Shown piece by piece: positions 12,201-20,725 of a stretch of DNA of 64,000 nt (within the stretch, counting starts at the first letter, position 1; each line of letters starts with the position of its first letter). This DNA comes from Phoronis australis (taxonomy: Eukaryota; Phoronida; Phoronidae). Made by a program: the position numbers and the translations under genes. Under the pieces are notes generated by a model. It was not told the origin of the DNA. It did no database searches and saw only the letters and a program-made list of their open reading frames with translations. The DNA lies in NCBI GenBank assembly GCA_002633005.1, contig NMRA01000179.1, forward strand, positions 78,333 to 142,332, given 5' to 3'.

Positions 12201-15200
12201 TGGATGGAACAGCGATGTTAGATGTTGGTAGTGTTCTCTCTAAAAGAATTCGTAATCTTGACCTGTTAGCTTTTCAACACCAAGACAGATGAACAACCCC
12301 AGTTCATTAATTGCCTTCCAGGTGAAGGTTGATGAACAAGAGCGACTACTGCGTGACATGGACGCTGCCTTGCAGTCAGCAGCCATTGAGACTGACCGAC
12401 GGCTAACGACACAGCAGCAGGAGTATGAGCAGAAGATACAGCTATTAGTTAGGCAACTATCAACAGAGGGTGCTGGTGGTGACGGTGGTGCAGAGCAAAA
12501 GTACGAGGCTGTCTATTACGTACTAATATGTACTGTTATTGTATTCTGCCAGACTTTTGCTAATTGTGCATAATAAGTGAATTTGGCAATCATGACTCAC
12601 AGACGTGGATTTTATGGGTATCATGCTTTTCAAAGTTAGACTGACTGCTTCTTGGCAATGCATGGTTTGTATTAGTTTTCATAAATTTCTTTGAGCCATG
12701 TTTTTTTGGCATCCAATCTCATTGGTTTCTGAGGAATCTGCTCTCCACATTCTGGATGTGAATGAAAGTATACTAGACTTAGTGTGTGCTATCTTACTCT
12801 TATTGTGCACTAAAGCCTACGTAAAAAGTACTTCCTGCAATTTGTTCCCACTAGAAGGCGTGGTCAATGACTTGTGTCTTGAGCTTAGCATGCCCGTTGT
12901 GTTGGTGATTTTGTGTTCTGGTGAGATACTGTCTCTCATTGGAACAGGTCATCACTGCGAATATGTGCTGGCATGACTTGTCCTTCACTTCTCCAACTTC
13001 TGAAAGTTCAGGAACTAAATGGAATTTTCTAATGAATTATTGATTCACAGTTCATCTGTCAACAATTAAGTATGAGTTTTTAGTTTGGGAATTGAGCACC
13101 CCGTGCAAATTTTTATGTTGTATCTCGAATGTAACACAACTCTCACCAGGTCCTAGCTATTCGCCCAATTTGTATGTTTTGTAGTCAGTGTGATGTGCCA
13201 TTCACATAGGAATGCACGCATTGCATTCTCTTAAAATTGTCGAGTATATAGGGACCGCTCCTCTTAGATTTCTGGTGAAATCGGTATGTCATAGGCTCTC
13301 GTATTCAATGTCCTGTCACAGGAGGTGACTTACAGATGATGGATAATAGTTACGGTAAAAATTCTCCAGTTTGGGACATTTTGAAAAATAATTTATGTTG
13401 CTCAAGGTTGGACCTTGTACCAGATTTTGTGTATTTGCTGTTCCGTATTCAAGAATTATGATCATCGACAAAAGGTGGTTCACCTGGATATTACACACTA
13501 TGGGATGTGTAAAAATGTTGTGTCGGTGGCTATTTTAGATGATTTTATAAACTTCCAAGTCTGTTTTCAAATAACATTGATGTGAAAACAGTGTCCCAAA
13601 TTTAAGAAATATGATGAACGGCAAAAGCACCCCTGTCCCATTTTTCAGAATCAAGGTTCAGTTTGACTTTCAGTGTTACCCAAATTTTTGAGACTGTCCC
13701 AAACTAGATATTTTTTACCATATAGTATAGATAACAGAGACTCATTAATTTTATTGATGAATAGCGTGACTATACTGTCTGTCCCAACCTAGAATTCAGA
13801 TGCTGGAGAAAGACCTGTTCTACTACAAGAAGACGAGCAGGGAACTGAAGAAAAAACTACGACAGGTGATGGGCGGTATCATCAGTCAGGATGGTGCAGG
13901 GGGAGGTAAGATGAGGTCTTGACTAGATTATAGAATGACTTGATGATGGGAGGTACCATTAGTCATGGTGGTGTAGGGGAAGGTAAGATGAGGTCTTGAC
14001 TAGATTATAGGATGACTTTATGATGGGAGGTACCATTAGTCAGGATGGTGTAGGGGAAGGTAAGATGAGGTCTTGACTAGATTATAGAATGACTTTATGA
14101 TGGGAGGTACCATTAGTCAGGAAACAAAAATATCCAATTCAAGATTTTCAAAATTACATTGACTGTATTTTAAGTAACTGACTTTAAATTAAAGCAAAAT
14201 TTTAGTATTTTATTCTTGGTTTGTAATGGCTGTTGGATTACAAAACTTTGAGACAGTCTCTGATCACGATGTATACCATTTGTCTGTATTTTAACTAATG
14301 TGCTCCATGGTTGGAAAGACAGTGGGTTATGTGAACACTGTGTTCTGTTGGCATTACTGGTTGTGTTTCTGGTAGTATTAGATTTGAAAGGAAATTACAT
14401 CACATGAATTCATTCAGGTGTCCCTTTAATGTATATTACATGGATGTATTCAAACTGTGATTAAACTGAGACAGCAGTTATCTTGGATATCTGTTTGAGA
14501 AGGAAAATGGTAAGTGACGACAGTGGGTGTTTTGTTTACAGGGGACAGCGTGGATGACAGTCGCTGCTCTGTGGGCACCCATGAGCCCACGCCACGCACA
14601 CACAGACCCAGCTCACACAGCACTCCCCGACCCTCCAGCCAGGCACCCTCCGACCTCTCCAGACTACAAGACTTAGGTGAGTTACCCGTAATTTGTTGGT
14701 GGTACATTGTTTTCTCGATGTATGGTGTTTTTGTTTTTATTTAGTTACTTAAATTATACTATTTCATTTTGGGTGACATGGTTTATGTCTAAAACAAATA
14801 ATAAGTTTTCAATTGTTTTTGATATTTTTTGTGCCTTGTAGTGCACAGTCATGTTTTAATTAGTGTTTCATTATTTTGGTGCTCAAAAACTTTTATCCAT
14901 ACAAAGAATTTTACATTCCTGAGTTAATGACTGGTGCGCTGTAGGTAACGGAGCAGTGCGGAGCCATCCTCCACTTCGGCAGAGCAAATCTGATGGTAGG
15001 GCATGTTGTGTTGCACTTCATTGTTGTTCTGTCAGTTGTTTCATGTTCAAAAGCTGACACGCTTTTTGTCTGTTCACAAGTATTCTGTGCTTTAAATCTT
15101 GAATTAACAGACTGCATGTTGTAAATAAAATGCACTACGGAATATTGACACTTTGGATTAGAAATCTTCTGTAAGAGAACTGTAAAGGGGAGCCAACACT

Positions 15201-17492
15201 CTTTCAGTTTCCACAAAAACATTATTTATGGTTTTCTCTATATTTACCCGCCTTAAATAGTAATTTTAGCTTTCCTGTTCTTTAGTTACTGGATAATTTT
15301 TATTCTGTTCTCTTTCCTAATTTAATTCTAACGTTTTTTCTTTTTCACGTTTAAAATTTAAAATAATTTTGTTTCTAATTCCTGTCACATATATCACACC
15401 TCTGTATGTTAACCTTTATGTTGCGTATGTGTACATGCCTATTATGCAACTATATGAGATAATGGTGGACAGGTTGATTGTAAAATTCTCTTGTTCTTTT
15501 TATCACTTCAAATTTACATGAACTAGTTATTGATTGTTGATTTTCAATATTCATGAGTTTCTAACAATTTTCCTGGAGTTAAGTGAAAGTTAGATGAAGT
15601 TCCTTCAACTTTGGTCACACAACAACGAATCTGAAAATGTCTGTTTGTACCGGGCGTTCTTTACTTTCGTGGATGTTGTTGTAACATATCATCATTGTAT
15701 CTTCAGGCAGCAACGGCTCTAGGCAAGGTACACCTGTCAAGATCTCCCGTAAGGATCTACGACCTATGACTGAAGCTGAGGTATCGCTACGGCGATCTAG
15801 TGTAACAAGGGAGTCTACACCAGTCCCAGCAGGTAATAAGTAGTAGTAAATGCCCTGTGATATTTAGTAGTAGCAGAAGTATAGTCTTGTGCTGTGAACC
15901 TGATTTCCGTGTTGACCAAGTCTCATATCTTTAGACTAGGTGATGTTTTTAGGACTTCCTTTTCTTGTCCCACATTGAGTCAAACCCATTCCGACTGCAA
16001 GAAATAAGTCCTTTTAGATCTCTAAAAGATTTTACGACTTTAAAGTTGTCAAAGATTTTGTACGCAGTTTTTTTATTAAAAATAGACAATTAAGTGAACA
16101 GCAGTAAACATTTATGTTAAACAGGAGATTACATGATTGTTTGGTTCCAAAAAACTCGAATGCTCACAAAATGGTAATCATCGGACCAGTTGCAGCAATC
16201 TGGTTTGTTTCTTTAGTTACCTGTGTCAGCCAACAGGTGGCACAACAACAGGACTTTTATGTGGGATTATCTTCAATAGTGTGTTTCTGATGTTCAGGGC
16301 TTGGAATTTTCCGCGGAAACGCGGATTTCCGCTTTTTTCAAATGTTCTGTCCGCGCATTTTATTATATTTCCGCGTAAAAAAAAATCGGATTTGATATAA
16401 AATTTCCGCGGCAAATTCCTTTCTTACCGCGGCGTTGCAGACGATGTTCACCTCGAAAAGCGGAAGTTGCTCTTTATGTTTCGGAGGAACGTAAATTGTC
16501 AACATTGCTGGGGCATCTGGGATAGCGTGGTGGGATTTTCAATGGCGTCTCGTGTTATTGTAAACCACGGCGACAAATAATACGGCTCTGGAGCCAAAAA
16601 TGTATGGGTTGGGAGTGGACGGACGAGCTAAAAGGACACAGACGCATGCTACTGATGGTGGTAACGTTTTTTTTTTCAAGGCTGGGTAGCGCGCATGATT
16701 TGGGCCGTAAAAGTTTCCACGTTTTTTTGTCATTGGTCATTCCAAGCCCTGGTCCTATATTAGCATACTGAAGTGGCGATAATGGAGGGAGGTTGGTGGA
16801 GTGCGCTATTGATCCAAGTGCTAGTTTAATGAAATTACTTAATAAATTTGTTACTTTATAAAACAATGACAGAAAAGTTTGGGTCTATGTCCTTAAAACA
16901 TTTTGCTCTAATCAGTATAAATGCTGAACGAAATGTGGATTGTATTTGCAACACTCCAATAGTCTAAGACTTCACCATGCTGAACATATTGTTTCAGTTT
17001 TTCTATTGTGATGCTATTCCAAAATGCCTCAAGCATAAATAATGTGATCTTCGCTGCATTCTGCAGAGCAAGTTTTTTTGATATAACCATGCTTTACAAA
17101 CAAAGCACGTGGTCACACTACTCTACTCTCAAGTGTCTTTCATCTATGGAGCGCTCATCTTGTTAGTACCATACATGAGATTGCATCTGGGAGGTTGTAG
17201 ACTTGGGTCATATAATGAAATATTATTCTCAAGGCTCAGTGGGACGTCGTCTTAGTTAGTCATGGCAACAAGCTGCTGTTTGCTAAATCCGATCCCTGTC
17301 TTAAGGCGGGAAATCAAAAAATCTCACAGGCACAGATTTCCCCGAGTCTGTCCTAAAATAAACCTACAGCAGCTTGACTCTGCCGTTGCAATTCACTGCC
17401 AGGAGTAGAAGCCTAGAACTGACGTCAACAAGCGACATGACCACGTTCCAAATGATTTGCTTTCAGATTCCCTTGATGCTGGAGACAACTAG
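481..17492 (+). CDS. KIF27: KIF27/KIF7-type kinesin, C-terminal half (18 coding exons; 5' part outside the window)
   Basis: Joining 18 exons (481-617, 1688-1871, 3424-3520, 4195-4298, 4585-4692, 5813-5912, 6480-6625, 7615-7714, 8222-8326, 8570-8787, 9474-9585, 11475-11612, 12322-12500, 13793-13905, 14542-14676, 14945-14995, 15707-15832, 17467-17492) gives one open frame of about 725 codons. All junctions are GT-AG and keep phase. The product is mostly heptad-like coiled coil. Family landmarks in order are [109 protein letters not shown] and [12 protein letters not shown]. These match vertebrate KIF27 and KIF7 in the same order, including the KIF27-specific tail. Family knowledge: these are cilium and Hedgehog-pathway kinesins that bind Fused/SUFU-GLI components. 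The motor domain is not in the window. Most invertebrates have one ancestral gene for both paralogues, so the symbol means KIF27/KIF7 group. Confidence 0.93.
1688..1871 (+). CDS. KIF27: Kinesin exon 2 in window (stalk coiled coil)
   Basis: The acceptor is CTTGGCAG ending at 1687 and the donor is GTCAGT at 1872. It encodes a charged coiled-coil segment ending in MRDLSINI. The family form continues as IK-(M/L)-KE-x-LI-x-EL, and the two bases AA at 1870-1871 plus A at 3424 supply that lysine. This fixes a slightly unusual GTCAGT donor. Confidence 0.85.
3025..3190 (+). repeat. Dispersed repeat family B, copy 1 (intronic)
   Basis: Collinear words are shared with 24,735-24,885 and with the reverse strand of 24,995-25,120, including CACCTGAG-TTTGT-AGACC, TTTTCCAC and GGGCTATAGA. 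It lies just before the exon at 3424. Confidence 0.65.
3424..3520 (+). CDS. KIF27: Kinesin exon 3 in window ([13 protein letters not shown])
   Basis: The acceptor is TTTTGCAG ending at 3423 and the donor is GTGACT at 3521. It encodes [20 protein letters not shown] and onward to ALNK, matching the KIF27 segment with the LIKELIKTG core. It ends on a whole codon. Confidence 0.9.
4195..4298 (+). CDS. KIF27: Kinesin exon 4 in window
   Basis: The acceptor is GTGCTGGCAG ending at 4194 and the donor is GTATCA at 4299. It starts on a whole codon ([20 protein letters not shown]) and ends with AG, which with T at 4585 forms the serine before EFRKK. The composition is an amphipathic coiled coil. Confidence 0.88.
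4585..4692 (+). CDS. KIF27: Kinesin exon 5 in window ([10 protein letters not shown])
   Basis: The acceptor is TGTTTTCCAG ending at 4584 and the donor is GTGAGT at 4693. It encodes [20 protein letters not shown], a close match to the KIF27 block EFRKKMDAAKLRVQVLQKKQ. It ends with AA, completed by A at 5813. Confidence 0.92.
4955..5430 (+). repeat. Dispersed repeat family A, copy 1 (intronic)
   Basis: This stretch shares a collinear series of words with 26,660-27,105 and, in part, with 21,985-22,150. Shared words include CTCAGAAA, GTAACAGCG-TTTTGAGATTTCATC, TTTTGCTAT, TACTTTTACTGGGT and TTGTAGATTTTTGGCTAAA. No coding capacity or clear terminal repeat was seen. It is probably an old non-autonomous transposon. 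Confidence 0.75.
5437..5631. repeat. 65-bp tandem repeat, three copies, intronic
   Basis: Three consecutive 65-bp units begin at 5437, 5502 and 5567, each starting GTCAGTAAAGTCTTGCATAA. They look identical by eye, which points to recent amplification. The array lies in the intron between the exons at 4692 and 5813 and follows directly on a dispersed repeat. Confidence 0.95.
5813..5912 (+). CDS. KIF27: Kinesin exon 6 in window ([12 protein letters not shown])
   Basis: The acceptor is TTTTGTAG ending at 5812 and the donor is GTTAGC at 5913. It encodes [20 protein letters not shown], matching the KIF27 block around ELEQSVDHMK. It ends on a whole codon. Confidence 0.92.
6196..6262. repeat. (TG)n microsatellite
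   Basis: An almost pure TG dinucleotide tract with a few C and A interruptions sits in the intron before the exon at 6480. Open frames read through it as Cys-Val repeats, but these are artefacts of the dinucleotide. Confidence 0.95.
6480..6625 (+). CDS. KIF27: Kinesin exon 7 in window
   Basis: The acceptor is GTTTTACAG ending at 6479 and the donor is GTACGC at 6626. It encodes [20 protein letters not shown] followed by QKILKRK, corresponding to the family block [19 protein letters not shown]. It ends with GG, completed by A at 7615. Confidence 0.92.
7615..7714 (+). CDS. KIF27: Kinesin exon 8 in window ([15 protein letters not shown])
   Basis: The acceptor is TTCTTCCACAG ending at 7614 and the donor is GTAATT at 7715. 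It encodes [20 protein letters not shown], one of the strongest family signatures (DEQKKWLDEEVEKVL in KIF27, [15 protein letters not shown] in KIF7). It ends on a whole codon. Confidence 0.95.
8222..8326 (+). CDS. KIF27: Kinesin exon 9 in window ([20 protein letters not shown])
   Basis: The acceptor is AATTCCAG ending at 8221 and the donor is GTATGA at 8327. It has exactly 35 codons and contains [20 protein letters not shown] and KKLRSSQ, the family's KKREAI...KEAL...KLRSSQ block. Confidence 0.95.
8570..8787 (+). CDS. KIF27: Kinesin exon 10 in window (LSPQEERR)
   Basis: The acceptor is TGTAAACCAG ending at 8569 and the donor is GTAAGC at 8788. It encodes about 72 residues from [20 protein letters not shown] to ALLSPQEER, matching the family block that ends LSPEEE. 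It ends with CG, completed by A at 9474 to give arginine. Confidence 0.95.
9474..9585 (+). CDS. KIF27: Kinesin exon 11 in window ([19 protein letters not shown])
   Basis: The acceptor is TTGACTATAG ending at 9473 and the donor is GTGGGT at 9586. It encodes [20 protein letters not shown], nearly identical to human KIF7 in this block. It is the single most diagnostic exon of the gene. Confidence 0.97.
10102..10768 (-). mobile_element. hAT-like non-autonomous element, copy 1 (reverse orientation, contains assembly gap)
   Basis: The left end is CATAGGCGGAATTAGG. The right end, read in reverse, is CAGTGGCGGATCTAGG, and the same two ends bound the copies at 23,914 and 52,193. GTGTC at 10,097-10,101 is repeated at 10,769-10,773 as a 5-bp target duplication. 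Non-gap sequence near the left end is the reverse complement of 52,925-53,060. It lies in the kinesin intron between 9585 and 11475. Termini and 5-bp duplications fit the hAT5-type group, which is inferred, not searched. Confidence 0.88.
10268..10647. other. Assembly gap (380 N)
   Basis: A run of N falls inside the hAT-like element, as expected when a dispersed repeat defeats assembly. Open frames spanning it are meaningless. Confidence 0.99.
11475..11612 (+). CDS. KIF27: Kinesin exon 12 in window ([14 protein letters not shown])
   Basis: The acceptor is AATTATTTCAG ending at 11474 and the donor is GTTAGG at 11613. It is exactly 46 codons and contains [20 protein letters not shown] and FEKVINLRE, matching the family LSSSETRALL-KYF-KVV-LRE block. 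Confidence 0.96.
12322..12500 (+). CDS. KIF27: Kinesin exon 13 in window ([18 protein letters not shown])
   Basis: The acceptor is TTGCCTTCCAG ending at 12,321. It encodes [16 protein letters not shown] and then [20 protein letters not shown], matching the family D-R-x-LTLQQKEHEQ-x-QLLL block. A donor GTACGA at 12,501 keeps phase with the next exon (AA + A = Lys before IQMLEKDL). However, the three codons just past that donor read YEA, which the family has at this spot, so the 3' edge is uncertain. Confidence 0.88.
13793..13905 (+). CDS. KIF27: Kinesin exon 14 in window ([19 protein letters not shown])
   Basis: The acceptor is CCCAACCTAG ending at 13,792 and the donor is GTAAGA at 13,906. 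It encodes [20 protein letters not shown], almost identical to the KIF27 block LEKDLYFYKKTSRDHKKKL. This block is the evidence for KIF27-like rather than unrelated coiled coil. The last 37 bases belong to a 77-bp tandem repeat that runs into the intron. Confidence 0.95.
13869..14121. repeat. 77-bp tandem repeat that includes an exon 3' end and its splice donor
   Basis: Units begin at 13,869, 13,946, 14,023 and (partial) 14,100, period 77. The first unit starts inside the coding exon (ATGGGCGGTATCATCAGTCA) and runs through the donor at 13,906. Later units repeat the exon-like sequence and the donor word GGTAAGATGAGG at 13,983 and 14,060. Confidence 0.95.
14542..14676 (+). CDS. KIF27: Kinesin exon 15 in window (Ser/Pro/Thr-rich tail)
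   Basis: The acceptor is TTTGTTTACAG ending at 14,541 and the donor is GTGAGT at 14,677. It encodes a low-complexity tail rich in Ser, Pro, Thr and His ([20 protein letters not shown]). Both junctions split a glycine codon as G/GN, like the next two exons, which suggests repeated use of one modular phase-1 design. Confidence 0.88.
   Translation, partial: GTAWMTVAALWAPMSPRHAHTDPAHTALPDPPARHPPTSPDYKT
14945..14995 (+). CDS. KIF27: Kinesin exon 16 in window (51-bp exon)
   Basis: The acceptor is TGCGCTGTAG ending at 14,944 and the donor is GTAGGG at 14,996. It is phase 1 on both sides and encodes [16 protein letters not shown]. It is a multiple of three, so it could be skipped without a frameshift. 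The call rests on splice signals and phase because this part of the tail is not conserved. Confidence 0.75.
15707..15832 (+). CDS. KIF27: Kinesin exon 17 in window ([13 protein letters not shown] tail motif)
   Basis: The acceptor is TTGTATCTTCAG ending at 15,706. It encodes [20 protein letters not shown] and LRRSSV, matching the conserved KIF27 C-terminal block (VTPVKLCRKELRQ...ELSLRRSS). A donor GTAATA follows at 15,833. If it is not used, the frame ends nearby at TAG 15,841-15,843. Confidence 0.93.
16295..16751. mobile_element. hAT-like MITE with perfect 13-bp inverted ends
   Basis: The element starts CAGGGCTTGGAAT and ends with its exact reverse complement. Just inside the left end is a CpG-rich stretch with repeated TTCCGCG words, unlike the surrounding intron. 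CAGGG ends are typical of hAT elements, but the 8-bp flanks (CTGATGTT and GTCCTATA) do not match, so a target duplication is not visible. It lies in the last kinesin intron. Short frames inside, such as ATG at about 16,543, are not recognisable. Confidence 0.75.
17467..17492 (+). CDS. KIF27: Kinesin terminal micro-exon and stop codon
   Basis: ATTTGCTTTCAG ends at 17,466 as a good acceptor. Phase 1 joining of G at 15,832 to AT gives DSLDAGDN followed by TAG at 17,490-17,492. After the RRSS block the human KIF27 tail has ADSIEV. The spliced product here reads [12 protein letters not shown], so ADS-L/I lines up. This is a short match, so the exon is likely but not certain. Confidence 0.68.
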
Positions 17493-20400
17493 AATATAGT
17501 TTGGAAAGCTGCAGCTGATTCAGTGTGTTGATTACATCATATGTATTTGTGCATCAAGGATTGGTGTAATCAGTGTCATCTTTGTGCTTCCGAACATCGG
17601 AGTTTCCCCACAGCCTCATTGAACGTTTTTGAGCAGGTATTTCAAAGTCTTCTCATGGTAGATTTCGGATGTATTGAGTAATCCTTGTTAGGATCTTCTA
17701 GTTTTGTTGAACTTAGGCAAAAATCAGGAAATTGATGATAGAACAAATTTTTGCTTTCACTTTTTGCTAGTTTTTGCCATGAAGATGTACAGTAGTTTTC
17801 AGAAAAAGATGAACAGACTTCAACAGAACTCTGTTAAACTACATTAAACTACAACAAAGTTCTTGTAAGAACTTTCTGACTGTTAAGTCAAACAAATGTC
17901 ACAATAACATATCTTTTTGTCAAAATTTAGTTGAAGTTTAATGTGACCTTATTTTACCTGGCCACTAATTTTTTTGTGAACTGCCTTGCACAGTAGGTTG
18001 TCATGATTTCAACAACGTGCAGGGGGCAGCACCTATCAAAGGTTAGGCAGTATTAAAACAGTTTGTGTCTCGAAACTTTGTTGAATTTCGAGGTTGTCTG
18101 GTTTATTTTGAAAACTGATGCATGGCTTGGTTTTTTTTTTTGAAATTACAGCAAACTGATTTTTCTCTTCATCTTTCATAAACTTCTGTTCTTCCATTGG
18201 TTGATCGTCTTGCCAATGTCCTGTAGCTATAGACACTATGTAGTAGCAGTTGATAGAACACATGACAGGTAGTCATGTTGTGCTCCAATAGAGGGCATGT
18301 ATTCACACACCAGGTTGAGAAACAATATTGGTATTATTATGTCAAGGAGCCTTGGCCCAAAGTACAACAACTGAAGTTCAATACATCAAAGCACATGATC
18401 TATCATGGTGTTCCACTGTCTCTTGTGTGAATATTTCCATATTTGATTTGAGGTTCGAGCATTGTAACTGATTGATTGCCTGTTTGTTGCTGTACAAAAG
18501 CGACATTAAGTATTTGTTAAAAACCAGAAGAGTCTTACATCACTGTAATAGGATGGTGTGTGATGTTCAATAGGCATAGTTAACGCATTATCAAGTTCGA
18601 TTGCACAATCAGTTTCAGGCTGCATGTTTCATTGATAGACAAGCCTTGCTTCTTGGTGTTGATTGCTGTTAAATAACACTTGGTTATTCTTTAAGTCGCA
18701 TTTGAGGGTGATAATAATTACTTACAATAACAGTTGCAGATATACATTTTAGTCACATTTACTGACTGACGTAAGGCTAGGTGTCTCTTACGCAAAGTTT
18801 ATTGAGTACATTCAAGCCAGTCGCACACAACTCATCAGGATTCATCTCATCTGAGCTCAACTATGGAGATGAGCTTTGTTGTGCATTGTGCTATGGTTGA
18901 GCAAAGTATTGCTACTTATGGTAAGACTATGCATGCTTTCAAAGGCAGAGAAGTATGCAAAAGCTTGAGACTAATATAAAACAAGTTTGGCAGAGTTTAA
19001 CATTGGATATCAAATATGTTACCTGTGTGTTCTATCCTGAAAAAGAAAGAACCGTGAATATCTACAAGACAGTGTTAACTCGCCTGATTTCTGAGCGTGA
19101 ATTCGTTTGACAAACTCATTTATCAAATCAAGACTCGCCATTGAAATACACGCGTGTCCCGGTCGTTTTGTCAGGAGACGTATTATATTGACCTATTAGT
19201 TGCGTAGTTCGGCCGTCTGGCAATTAATGTGGAGGTGTTTCCTTTTGAGCAGTCTCATTTATATGGGATGTTCGAGGTCAAAAGTCTCTCTAGAGAAGTC
19301 AATTGCCAGTTTAGATAATGAGCTGTTAGTTATGTTTTTGGTGTTGCAGTATTGAATTTGATCGGTGTTAGCATCTACATATGTTGTGCTGTTGCGTGGA
19401 TGTTGCGTGGTGATTTTTATGACATCAGCGAGAAGAGTGATCAGCCTCATTACATAATAATATTGATTACATAATAATATTGAAAGTGAAACCCCTGTGA
19501 TGGCAGTATTGTACTGTACTGACAGAGCTCAATCCCACTGGATCACTTCAGTGATTTGAGCATATTTAATTGGTGAAATTACTGGTCTTGATTTAGTGAA
19601 TGTCTGGCAGACAACAGTGGAAAATTGGAGATTGGTAATGAAGTCACAAAAATACATTTGTTGTTTTGTTGAGCTGGTCAAAGTCACTAACTTCGAGAAA
19701 TAATCTCATCCAATAGTAATTCCAAAAATGCATTTTTCATCCGTAAAACCGATAATGCCCCTTTTAAGTGGACTTGTAGTGGAAGAGACAGGTGTTCAAG
19801 ACATGCTCTTGTTTGAACGAGTCGTATGCTTGATTTCGTGTAGGCAAATATGGCGTAAACAAACCAAAGTCATTGTTCGCATTGGTATGAAGTTTATGTA
19901 TTAAAAACCTTCTATTTTAACCATTGCGTTTGCTGATAATTTCTTTATGATAACTAAAAAGCTCCAGTCAAACATTGACAAATTTATGTAAAATCGGCAT
20001 TAAATTAATGCGCTAACAGTAATTTTTCATGAATTTTTGCACAAAAATAACTACAGTACCAAAATTGTCATTTTCCATTTTCAAAGGTTGACCCCTTTAA
20101 AGCAAATGATGGGAATTTACCACAAGTTATTTTATGGCATCTGCATGTCCACGGTGCATGGTCCTGCTTGGTATAGACTTAACTTTTCTCAATCTTTATT
20201 TTTGTGGAGAAATTTGGCAAAATAAAATGTCACTTGTTGACCATTTGGTGTGCTAAATATATGAAGAATTATCAATAGTTTTATGTTGCAAGTTACCCCA
20301 ATAGAACAGGCAAAGGTACTCATATTTTTCGCTATGTTAGCTACATGTAGGCCAGTGATGTCACTGAACTGTGCCGAGGCTGTAAGTTCAGATTGATATC

Positions 20401-20559
20401 GGCAGTCTTTTTTAAAGGTCATAGACCCAGTTGTACCAACTGCCCCCACACAGTCAATTGAAGTGATTTGTCAAGATGACTGTCCAGTGTAAATATAGAG
20501 TATGGTCAAATTGATTTTATGTACAGTGTTTGGTTCATATCAAAAGGGTGCTTTTCCTT

Positions 20560-20725
20560 TTAGTCTGCTCCCAAGCAGGCTACGGCTTTCTGTCTTTTGG
20601 CTTGGAGTAAACACATTTTCAGACTTCAGCCTTGGCTTGGTTTCTTGACACAGGCTAAGTGATCCGTGTAGAGTCCTGAATTTTAGCCAAAAGTCAAATG
20701 GCATCAGGCTCTTCCAGAAACAGTC
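20560..20725. repeat. Dispersed repeat family C, copy 1
   Basis: This is similar to 50,325-50,468 in the same orientation. Shared words are CTCTTCCAGAAAC, TTTTAGCC-AA-GTCAAA and AGGCTAAG. Chance open frames on the minus strand of both copies start alike (CFWKSLM-FD), which shows common ancestry rather than coding. Confidence 0.7.
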
